Shown: positions 7,521 to 13,540 of the stretch, one piece after another
Position numbering within the stretch: the first letter of the stretch is position 1
Layout: each line of letters opens with the position of its first letter
Assembly (NCBI GenBank): GCA_964360995.1
Contig: CAYHYZ010000020.1
Location: forward strand, 1-13,540
DNA length: 13,540 nucleotides
Source of the DNA: CAYHBS01 sp964360995
Lineage (GTDB): Bacteria > Patescibacteriota > Minisyncoccia > Ryanbacterales > HO2-45-13
Direction of reading: 5' to 3'
The notes under the pieces: model-generated
What the model saw: only the letters and a program-made list of their open reading frames with translations
Databases searched by the model: none
What the model was told of the DNA's origin: nothing
Made by a program: the position numbers and the translations under genes

Positions 7521-9143
7521 CTATTTCTTTTTTGCAGCACGAATGAATGCGCGAAAGAGTGGGTGCGGAGAAAGAGGACGTGATGTAAATTCGGGATGAA
7601 ATTGTGTGCCCACAAAAAATGGGTGTCCCGGAAGCTCTGCAATTTCCACTAAATGAGTTTCGGGATTTTTTCCGGAGAATACAAGTCCCGCTTGCACGAG
7701 TTGTTCAATATATGCACTGTTCACTTCGTAGCGGTGACGATGGCGCTCTACAACACTCCGAGTCCCGTACGCGTTCTCAGCCACTGTGCCGGGAGTGAGC
7801 TTGCAGGTGTAATTTCCGAGACGCATAGTCCCGCCCATGGTGTGATTTTTTAGATTTACAATTTGTTCTTCCATCACATCAATCACTGGATGTGGAGTGT
7901 TCGGATCTACTTCGCGCGTATGCGCGCGCTTCAATTTGGCACAGTTTCTCGCATACTCAATTACCATTAATTGCATTCCGTAACAAAGACCAAAATAGGG
8001 AATGTTATTTTTTCGACAGTATGTAATGACTTGTATTTTTCCCTCGATGCCCCGAGCGCCGAAACCTCCAGGAACGACGATTCCATCAAATTGTGAAAGA
8101 GTTTTCAGGAGGCGTGGCGTCACTGCATATGACTCTGCGTCCAGCCATGTGAGCTTGGCATTTCTACCCTCTGCCCAGGCCGCATGCTTGAGCGCCTCAA
8201 TGACAGAAATATATGAGTCTGACAGAGAAAATTTTCCCGTAGAGAAATACTTCCCCACTACTCCAATTGATACATCGGGCTTTCGCTTCTTCGCCGTACG
8301 AAGAAACGCTCTCCATTCAACGAGATCGTGCTGTTTTGGGCGTAATTGTAGCTTTTCAATAATGCGATTTGATAATTGATCCTTTTCAAAATTGACCGGC
8401 ACTTCATAAATCGTATCGATGTCCGGAGCGCTAATCACATCTTCTTCGCGCAAATTACAAAATACGGAGAGCTTTCTTTTTCTGGGTTGATCGAGTGGAA
8501 GCTCGGCCCGCGCCAAAATAATATCGGGCTGAATGCCCGCACTTTGTAGCGCCCGCACCGCGTGTTGCGTAGGCTTCGTTTTCATCTCACCAATTTTTGA
8601 TGGAATAGGCAGATAGCTCACCATCACACATAGTACGTCTCCGGGATGTTCGAGTCGTAACATGCGTGCCGCTTCAAGAAAGAGTAGGTTTTCATACTCG
8701 CCCACCGTTCCCCCAATTTCAATCATCATGATTTCTGCTTTATCTTTTTTTGCAGCGACTCGAATACGCCGAATTACCTCTTCAGGAATATGCGGCACGA
8801 TTTGTACGCACTTGCCACCGTATTCGAGGTTGCGTTCTCGGTTGATGACGCTTTGATACACCGATCCTGATGTCATATAGTTTTCTTTATGCATGGGAAT
8901 ATCAAGAAAGCGTTCGTAGTTTCCAATGTCTTGATCGCATTCCAGTCCGTCGGCGGTAACAAATACTTCTCCGTGCTCGACCGGATTCATGGTTCCGGCG
9001 TCCACATTGAGATAAGGGTCAATTTTCATCGCACTCACTTTCCAACCCCTCGATTGCAAAATCTTTCCTATTGAAGATGCCGCAACACCCTTACCAATGC
9101 CGGACATCACGCCACCCACCACAAAGATATATTTGGTGTTCAT
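7521..9143 (-). CDS. pyrG: CTP synthase (glutamine-hydrolysing)
   Basis: This 540-aa, full-length enzyme makes CTP from UTP, ATP and glutamine in the cytoplasm. The N-terminal synthase domain begins with YIFVVGGVMSGIGKG (5-19), the P-loop-like ATP site, followed by KIDPYLNVDAGTMNP (40-54), HGEVFV and ECDQDIGNYERF (68-79), and IGGTVGEYENLLFLEA (143-158). The class I glutamine amidotransferase domain (about 290-540) has PGGFGARG (358-365, oxyanion loop), FGLCYGMQ (384-391) with nucleophile Cys387, and TQFHPEFTSRP (513-523) with His516 and Glu518 completing the triad. The nucleophile elbow has Tyr where many bacteria have Leu (GICLGMQ). The Mg2+/phosphate segment reads ECDQD where model enzymes have ETDLD. 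Both look like lineage variants, not losses. Its ATG overlaps the rplI stop by four bases (ATGA), suggesting translational coupling. Confidence 0.97.
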   Translation of the reverse strand: MNTKYIFVVGGVMSGIGKGVAASSIGKILQSRGWKVSAMKIDPYLNVDAGTMNPVEHGEVFVTADGLECDQDIGNYERFLDIPMHKENYMTSGSVYQSVINRERNLEYGGKCVQIVPHIPEEVIRRIRVAAKKDKAEIMMIEIGGTVGEYENLLFLEAARMLRLEHPGDVLCVMVSYLPIPSKIGEMKTKPTQHAVRALQSAGIQPDIILARAELPLDQPRKRKLSVFCNLREEDVISAPDIDTIYEVPVNFEKDQLSNRIIEKLQLRPKQHDLVEWRAFLRTAKKRKPDVSIGVVGKYFSTGKFSLSDSYISVIEALKHAAWAEGRNAKLTWLDAESYAVTPRLLKTLSQFDGIVVPGGFGARGIEGKIQVITYCRKNNIPYFGLCYGMQLMVIEYARNCAKLKRAHTREVDPNTPHPVIDVMEEQIVNLKNHTMGGTMRLGNYTCKLTPGTVAENAYGTRSVVERHRHRYEVNSAYIEQLVQAGLVFSGKNPETHLVEIAELPGHPFFVGTQFHPEFTSRPLSPHPLFRAFIRAAKKK

Positions 9144-9583
9144 GCGGCAGTGATGGTAAGAGAAATACTTGTGGCTACCGCGCCCACGTGCACGGGTATC
9201 GTATGCGTCCCTACCTGTTTGATGGCGTGTTTGATATCAATATCCGACGCTTCAAGCTCACGAAATCCCTGTGTATGTAGCGCATGCAAAATATCATGTG
9301 CGCTCACGCCCTCATATAGCGCTCCTGCGGGAGAGGTTTTACGCGTGATATCAATTTTTGCAGATTGTAATTTCTCGATATATGCCGTACGCTCCGCCTC
9401 GCGCTTTCCAGATTTCATTTCGCGCACACGTGTTTGCACGATGTGTGCTTTGAGTGTCGCTTCTGTTGCTTGTGTTGCGAGTCCCTTTGGGATTAAAAAA
9501 TTTCTTGCATATCCATCAGAGATGTCCTTGATATCTCCGCGTTTTCCGAATTGTTTGATGTCTTTCAGTAATAGGACTTTCAT
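9140..9583 (-). CDS. rplI: 50S ribosomal protein bL9
   Basis: This 147-aa protein is the normal L9 length. The N-terminal domain, which binds 23S rRNA near the L1 stalk base, reads MKVLLLKDIKQFGKRGD, then DGYARNFLIPKGLA (23-36), which is the family signature. A long connecting helix (about 40-76, rich in Lys, Arg and Glu) leads to the C-terminal domain, visible as GALYEGVSAHDILHAL (87-102) and IKQVGTHTIPVHVG (121-134). The ATG at 9583 is chosen because homology begins exactly there. The longer in-frame ORF from 9742 runs through the end of the protease gene and encodes unrelated residues. It sits 8 nt after the protease stop. Its TGA stop overlaps the pyrG ATG and is the only UGA stop among the complete genes here. 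Confidence 0.96.
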   Translation of the reverse strand: MKVLLLKDIKQFGKRGDIKDISDGYARNFLIPKGLATQATEATLKAHIVQTRVREMKSGKREAERTAYIEKLQSAKIDITRKTSPAGALYEGVSAHDILHALHTQGFRELEASDIDIKHAIKQVGTHTIPVHVGAVATSISLTITAA

Positions 9584-9591
9584 ATGCGTTG

Positions 9592-10809
9592 CTATTTTCC
9601 AGTACGCACGAATTCCAATGCCCGATCGAGTACTGGGTCTACGACACCTTTTTCTTCTGCTTCGGAGACTACTTTGGAGTCTACCGTAATATTTGGTTCC
9701 AGTCCCACTCCAGAGATAGTGATGTCGTTCGGTGTGAACCAACGCGCAATAGTCACTTTGAGCGTTGTTTTGTCAGTGACGTCCACCACTTCCTGTACGG
9801 ATCCTTTTCCAAAAGTTTTCTCTCCAATAATCGTGGCAATTTCATGATCTTTGAGCGCTCCGGCCAAAATTTCTGAAGCTGAAGCGGACCCGCGATTCAC
9901 GAGCACCGCCATTGTAAGGTCACTGATTTCTGCATATCCACGGCTACGATATTCACGTGGCTCTTCACCGCGCACTCGTTCAATCAACACCACCTCGTCC
10001 TTCGGAACAAACCAACTCGCGATATCTACCGCTGCGTCCAGATATCCTCCGGGGTTATTACGCAAATCCAGCACTAGTTTATTTTTTCCGGAACTTGCAA
10101 ACTCACGCACCGCCCCTTCAAATAGATCTGGAGAGTTTGCGGAAAATTGATAGAGTCGAATGATAAATACGTCGTCTTTGATTTCGGTGTCGATAATGGG
10201 AATTTCAATCTTGGCGCGCGTAATTTTAATTTCTTTCGTTCCCTCCTGTCCTTCACGATACACCGTAAGTGTCACCACCGTGCCTTCCTTTCCGCGGATT
10301 TTACTCACCGCTTCATTTACAGAAACGTTTGCTGTTTCAAAATCATCAATTCTCAGAATGTAATCTCCCGCTTTAAGTCCGGATTTTTGTGCGGGAGAGC
10401 CCTCAAGTGGAGAAATAACCACAAGGGCACTATTACGGATGCCAATTTCAGCACCTATTCCTTCAAATGATCCACTGATATCTTCTTGAAAAATTGCGCT
10501 CTCTTGCGGTGGCATAAAAACCGTATAAGGATCTCCTACAGCATCTGCCATCCCTTGAATTGCCCCCCACACGAGTTTTTGGCGATCAATTTCATCTCGG
10601 GAAACATATTTATCTTCCAAAATCTTCCATGCTTTCCAAAACGGATCGAAGTCTACGCTTTCGTCTTCAATTTGCGATCCCTGGTTTGCGATACCCATTA
10701 CACGCTCAACATATGGCCGCCGTTGGTATCCCGCGTACATGCCTGAAACGAAGACGATCCCCAAGAGGATCAGTGCGGTGGAGATCGAAATAATTTTCCG
10801 GCGGATCAT
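9592..10809 (-). CDS. ctpA: S41-family C-terminal processing peptidase (CtpA/CtpB type)
   Basis: This 405-aa secreted or membrane-anchored serine protease cleaves proteins near their C-termini in the envelope. An N-terminal signal/anchor is clear: MIRRK followed by a hydrophobic stretch (about 6-27). An N-terminal helical region (about 50-110, with WKILEDKYV and GDPYTVFM) precedes a PDZ domain (about 112-200: GSFEGIGAEIG, SPAQKSGLKAGDYILRID). The protease core has LVLDLRNNPGGYLDAAVDIA (245-264), NRGSASASEILAGAL (305-319) and GEKTFGKGSVQ (329-339). By the Ser-Lys spacing of 25 in CtpB, the catalytic residues are Ser310, Lys335 and Gln339. The C-terminus (ARWFTPND, GVGLEPNI, DPVLDRALEF) is typical. 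The ATG at 10809 begins the signal helix. The longer ORF to 10980 would run into cysS and is not supported. This is the first gene of the ten-gene minus-strand run. Confidence 0.95.
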   Translation of the reverse strand: MIRRKIISISTALILLGIVFVSGMYAGYQRRPYVERVMGIANQGSQIEDESVDFDPFWKAWKILEDKYVSRDEIDRQKLVWGAIQGMADAVGDPYTVFMPPQESAIFQEDISGSFEGIGAEIGIRNSALVVISPLEGSPAQKSGLKAGDYILRIDDFETANVSVNEAVSKIRGKEGTVVTLTVYREGQEGTKEIKITRAKIEIPIIDTEIKDDVFIIRLYQFSANSPDLFEGAVREFASSGKNKLVLDLRNNPGGYLDAAVDIASWFVPKDEVVLIERVRGEEPREYRSRGYAEISDLTMAVLVNRGSASASEILAGALKDHEIATIIGEKTFGKGSVQEVVDVTDKTTLKVTIARWFTPNDITISGVGLEPNITVDSKVVSEAEEKGVVDPVLDRALEFVRTGK

Positions 10810-10846
10810 TGTCTCAAGTATAGCGTATGGCGTGGGCTGTGCACAA
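10810..10846 (-). promoter_or_regulatory. Candidate promoter for the minus-strand operon
   Basis: Inside the 63-nt divergent intergenic region, the minus strand carries TTGTGC (10846-10841), an 18-nt spacer and TATACT (10822-10817), a good -10 with a weak -35. Transcription would begin about 7 nt later, right at the protease ATG (10809), so the mRNA would be leaderless or nearly so. As the only sizeable gap before ten same-strand genes, this is the expected main promoter site. For the plus-strand cysS I see no convincing promoter, only weak AT-rich matches at about 10852-10862. Confidence 0.4.
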
Positions 10847-10872
10847 AATGGTAGGCTAAGAATGTTGGAAAT

Positions 10873-12240
10873 ATGAGAATTCATAACACGCTCACTGGAA
10901 ATATCGAGCAATTTACGCCACATGCACGGCGTGCAGTGTCGCTCTATAGTTGTGGTCCCACCGTATACCAGCGAGCGCACATTGGAAATATGCGTCCGTA
11001 TATTGTGGTTGATTTGTTAAAACGGGCGTTGTGCCACGAAGGATACGGGGTGCGCCACGTGCTCAATATTACTGATGTGGGGCATCTCACCACAGACGCA
11101 GATGAAGGAGAGGACAAAGTGGAGCGAGAAGCGGCCACTCAACAGAAAACCGCAAAGCAAATCACCAAACTCTACGAACGATATTTCAAATCGGACACAC
11201 GGGCTCTTGGTATTATCAAAGCGAATATATATCCACGTGCATCGGATCACATTACAGAGCAAGTCCGAATGATAGGAGCGCTCGAAAAGAAGGGCCTCAC
11301 GTATCGCACATCTGACGGCATCTATTTTGATACAAAAAAATTTCCAAACTATGGCGTGCTCGCGCGGAAGAATTTAGCTGGTATCCAAAGTGGTGCGCGC
11401 GTAGATCTTGGTGAAAAACGCTCACCGACAGACTTCGCGCTGTGGAAATTTTCCCTAAGTACCGGGGCAAAGCGGCAGATGGAATGGAAGTCTCCATGGG
11501 GCATAGGATTCCCTGGGTGGCATATTGAATGTTCGGCAATGAGTATGAAATATCTAGGCAACACCATCGATATACACACCGGTGGGATCGATCACATTAA
11601 TATTCATCATACAAACGAAATTGCACAGTCCGAAGCGACGACCGGAAAGCCATTTGTGAAATATTGGATGCATATTAATTTTCTAATACTCCCTGGAACT
11701 GGAGACGAAACAAAGATGGCAAAATCGAAAGGAAACACTATAACGCTCGATGATATTTCGGCGCACGGACTAGATCCGCTCGATCTGCGCTACATGATGC
11801 TACAATCACATTGGCAACAACCCGTCACATTTACATGGGAAGCGCTCGAGGCGGCGGCGGCGGGGCGTAAGCGTCTCATAGACGCGTTTAAGGGCGCCCC
11901 GAAATCATTGCCGCAGGATTCAGCGGAACCATTTTGGACGCTCATATCTGAGAATTTACACACACCAAAAGCACTCGCATGGTTATGGAAAGAAATTAAT
12001 GAGGGACGTGCGTCGCGTCGCATGTTACGGGATGTGGATCAGCTCTTAGGGTTTGGACTTGCTCAGCAGCGGAGGAAGAAAGTAGCTATTCCAAAGGAAG
12101 TTACGGGACTGGTTGCAAAACGCACGCTCGCACGAGAACAAAAGGATTGGGCAGCGTCAGATGCGATCAGAATTGAGTTGCAAAAAATGGGCTGGAGTGT
12201 TGAAGATACGTCCTCGGGCTCCGTTGTTCACAAGTTATAA
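10873..12240 (+). CDS. cysS: Cysteinyl-tRNA synthetase (CysRS)
   Basis: This 455-aa class Ia synthetase charges tRNA-Cys and is normal in length (E. coli 461). The zinc site is complete: Cys27 in SCGPTVYQ, Cys220 in GWHIECSAMS, then His245 and Glu249 in HHTNE, with the same 25- and 29-residue spacings after the second Cys as in E. coli. The HIGH motif is HIGN (36-39) and the KMSKS loop is KMAKS (281-285). TGGIDHINIHHTNE is a strong family signature. The interval between the first and second zinc cysteines is about 12 residues longer than in E. coli. The C-terminal helical anticodon part (from about 320) ends with LAREQKDWAASDAIRIEL, typical of CysRS. The ATG at 10873 gives MRIHNTLTG, the standard start. 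A weak GGAA lies 3-6 nt upstream. It is divergent from the protease gene. Confidence 0.97.
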   Translation: MRIHNTLTGNIEQFTPHARRAVSLYSCGPTVYQRAHIGNMRPYIVVDLLKRALCHEGYGVRHVLNITDVGHLTTDADEGEDKVEREAATQQKTAKQITKLYERYFKSDTRALGIIKANIYPRASDHITEQVRMIGALEKKGLTYRTSDGIYFDTKKFPNYGVLARKNLAGIQSGARVDLGEKRSPTDFALWKFSLSTGAKRQMEWKSPWGIGFPGWHIECSAMSMKYLGNTIDIHTGGIDHINIHHTNEIAQSEATTGKPFVKYWMHINFLILPGTGDETKMAKSKGNTITLDDISAHGLDPLDLRYMMLQSHWQQPVTFTWEALEAAAAGRKRLIDAFKGAPKSLPQDSAEPFWTLISENLHTPKALAWLWKEINEGRASRRMLRDVDQLLGFGLAQQRRKKVAIPKEVTGLVAKRTLAREQKDWAASDAIRIELQKMGWSVEDTSSGSVVHKL

Positions 12241-12298
12241 ATTGGTTGTACGATTTTTAAGCTATTTCTCCTTGTGACGTTCCCCACTGCTCTGTACC
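12241..12298. other. Short cysS-dnaB intergenic spacer, nothing clear
   Basis: Fifty-eight bases separate the cysS stop from the first possible dnaB ATG. I see no stable hairpin followed by a T-run that would act as a terminator and no good -35/-10 pair. The two genes may be co-transcribed. Confidence 0.5.
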
Positions 12299-12300
12299 AT
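12295..12300 (+). promoter_or_regulatory. Weak -10-like hexamer (TACCAT) upstream of the second dnaB ATG
   Basis: TACCAT is followed by 7 nt and the ATG at 12308, the same geometry seen at the protease and mraY starts. Only four of six bases match TATAAT and no -35 is evident. The GGAGG at 12301-12305 is 2 nt from that ATG, too close for a normal Shine-Dalgarno. Confidence 0.15.
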
Positions 12301-13540
12301 GGAGGCAATGGTTGCTCCGTTTAGAATTCCCCCACACGACGAGGAAGCTGAAAAAGCGGTCCTCGGTTCTTTGATGCTCGATCCTCGCGCAATTGAACAA
12401 GTCGCCGACATGTTGAATTCGGAAGACTTTTATAAACGCGAACACTCGCTTATTTACACCGCGATGATGGATTTGTTTGCAAAAAACATACCCATTGATG
12501 TGGTGTCCACTTCTACGCGTCTCAAAGAGGCTGGCACACTCAAAGATGCTGGGGATCGTGCGTACCTCGCAGATCTTACCGGTATGGTCGCAACTGCGGC
12601 ACATATTCAGCACTATGCAGACACCATTAAAAAGAAGCGGGTGCTGAGAGAACTTATTCATATTTCACAGCAGCTTGGTGAGCAGAGTTTTCAGGACAAT
12701 ATGGATGTGGAAGCGCTCCTTGATGATGCGGAAAAGCGCGTATTTAATATTTCGCAAAAATCACTGCGTCAAAAATTTATTTCAGCACGTACCGCACTCT
12801 CCGAAGCCTGGGAGCGTATTGATCGCCTACATCACGGAGATGCGGCACTGCGTGGAGTCCCCACCGGATTTCCGGAGTTGGATAAATTACTCTCTGGCTT
12901 ACAGCCTTCCGATCTCGTGATTCTTGCCGCGCGTCCATCAGTTGGTAAAACATCATTTGCACTCGATATTGCGCGCAACGTGGCAGTGAAGCATAAAATC
13001 CCTGTTGGCATCTTTAGTCTTGAAATGTCTACACAGCAACTAATCGACCGCTTGATTGCAGCGGAGGCAAATGTTGATTTGTGGCGACTGCGCACCGGAA
13101 GACTTCGCGCAGATCAAGGAGACTTTCAACGCGTGCAAGACGCACTCGCCAAATTGTCTGAATCCCCCCTCTATATCGACGACGCCGCATCAAACACCGC
13201 AATTGAAATGCGCGCAATGGCAAGGCGCTTGAAGGCTGAACATGGTCTCGGACTGATCATTATCGATTACTTACAGTTGATGGAGGGGCGGCGCAAAACG
13301 GATAACCGCGTACAGGAAGTCAGTGAATTCTCACGCTCGCTGAAATCGCTCGCAAAAGAGCTCGATGTTCCCGTGCTCGCGCTCTCTCAAATGTCCCGTC
13401 TCATTGAACAACGTCACCCCCCTATTCCACGACTTTCGGACCTTCGCGAATCGGGATCTATCGAGCAAGACGCGGACGTGGTGATGTTTATCTATCGCAA
13501 AGATAAAATGAAGCGAGAAGGCGCGCGAGAAAAGATTGCG
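12299..13540 (+). CDS. dnaB: Replicative DNA helicase DnaB, cut by the right edge
   Basis: This gene is read by direct translation: 414 open codons from the ATG at 12299 run off the window. Complete DnaB is about 450-470 aa, so roughly the last tenth is missing. DnaB is the hexameric helicase that unwinds DNA at the replication fork and binds primase. The N-terminal domain begins FRIPPHDEEAEKAVLGSLML (about 8-27). The RecA-like domain has PTGFPELDKLLSGL, Walker A ARPSVGKTS (211-219, Lys217), GIFSLEMS, Walker B LIIIDYLQL with Asp323, LALSQMSR, and LSDLRESGSIEQDADVVMFI near the end. No intein interrupts the Walker A, SLEM or DLRESG sites where DnaB inteins often sit. A second in-frame ATG at 12308 (MVAPFRIPP) is an equally good start, since family conservation begins after both. 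Confidence 0.96.
   Translation, partial: MEAMVAPFRIPPHDEEAEKAVLGSLMLDPRAIEQVADMLNSEDFYKREHSLIYTAMMDLFAKNIPIDVVSTSTRLKEAGTLKDAGDRAYLADLTGMVATAAHIQHYADTIKKKRVLRELIHISQQLGEQSFQDNMDVEALLDDAEKRVFNISQKSLRQKFISARTALSEAWERIDRLHHGDAALRGVPTGFPELDKLLSGLQPSDLVILAARPSVGKTSFALDIARNVAVKHKIPVGIFSLEMSTQQLIDRLIAAEANVDLWRLRTGRLRADQGDFQRVQDALAKLSESPLYIDDAASNTAIEMRAMARRLKAEHGLGLIIIDYLQLMEGRRKTDNRVQEVSEFSRSLKSLAKELDVPVLALSQMSRLIEQRHPPIPRLSDLRESGSIEQDADVVMFIYRKDKMKREGAREKIA

Noticed and set aside
9150..9689. 179-aa open frame on the plus strand
   Set aside because: It lies antisense to rplI and the end of the protease gene. Both have strong family motifs, and the antisense translation shows no recognisable domain.
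9584..9742. 53-residue N-terminal extension of L9
   Set aside because: L9 homology starts exactly at the ATG at 9583. The extension is the protease 3' end read in another frame.
10810..10980. 57-residue N-terminal extension of the S41 protease
   Set aside because: It would overlap cysS on the opposite strand and precede a perfect signal/anchor start at 10809.
12301..12305. GGAGG as a ribosome binding site for dnaB
   Set aside because: It is only 2 nt before the ATG at 12308 and lies downstream of the ATG at 12299, so the spacing fits neither start.
12257..12661. 134-aa open frame on the minus strand
   Set aside because: It is antisense to the N-terminal domain of dnaB, which is clearly coding by homology.
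12299..13540. Possible intein in dnaB
   Set aside because: The common insertion sites (Walker A, SLEM and DLRESG regions) are all contiguous, with no intein-like sequence.
1..13540. UGA recoded as glycine (code 25)
   Set aside because: rplI ends at a UGA placed exactly where L9 ends, and no long coding frame here contains an in-frame UGA.
1..13540. CRISPR arrays, tRNA/rRNA genes, insertion sequences, long direct or inverted repeats
   Set aside because: None seen. The intergenic space is too small to hold them and no repeated units stood out when reading either strand.

Overview
The window looks like a core-genome segment of a Candidate Phyla Radiation (Patescibacteria) bacterium, probably from the Parcubacteria side. 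This placement is inferred. It rests on very tight gene packing, near absence of Shine-Dalgarno sequences, shortened or divergent housekeeping proteins (an AspRS without its GAD insertion, an unusual MraY), and CTP synthase and MurA motif variants that I associate with that group. UGA is used as a stop (rplI) and no long gene has an in-frame UGA, so the code is the standard bacterial one, not the UGA=Gly code of Gracilibacteria/Absconditabacteria.

Layout: positions 1-10809 carry ten genes on the minus strand. In transcription order they are an S41 C-terminal processing protease, rplI (L9), pyrG (CTP synthase), murA, aspS, scpA, scpB, a D-Ala-D-Ala carboxypeptidase (dacA-like), mraY, and a D-aminoacylase-type amidohydrolase cut by the left edge. 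Most gaps are 1-13 nt or short overlaps. The only internal space of note is 51 nt upstream of murA. A 63-nt divergent intergenic region (10810-10872) separates this run from cysS and dnaB on the plus strand. dnaB is cut by the right edge. No stretch over 300 nt lacks a gene. I see no tRNA, rRNA, CRISPR, insertion sequence or attachment site.

Function: the minus-strand cluster mixes peptidoglycan supply and remodelling (murA, mraY, carboxypeptidase, perhaps the D-amino-acid amidohydrolase), chromosome segregation (ScpAB, partners of SMC), translation (L9, AspRS), CTP synthesis and envelope proteolysis. It is a growth and envelope operon, not an accessory or defence island. A 10-N assembly gap (3381-3390) interrupts the carboxypeptidase near its N-terminus.

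I found no clear undescribed system. The points most worth a second look are the GAD-less AspRS with a non-discriminating-type His, the divergent catalytic motifs of MraY, the altered HxH metal motif of the amidohydrolase, and -10-like hexamers 6-7 nt upstream of several start codons, which suggest leaderless transcripts.
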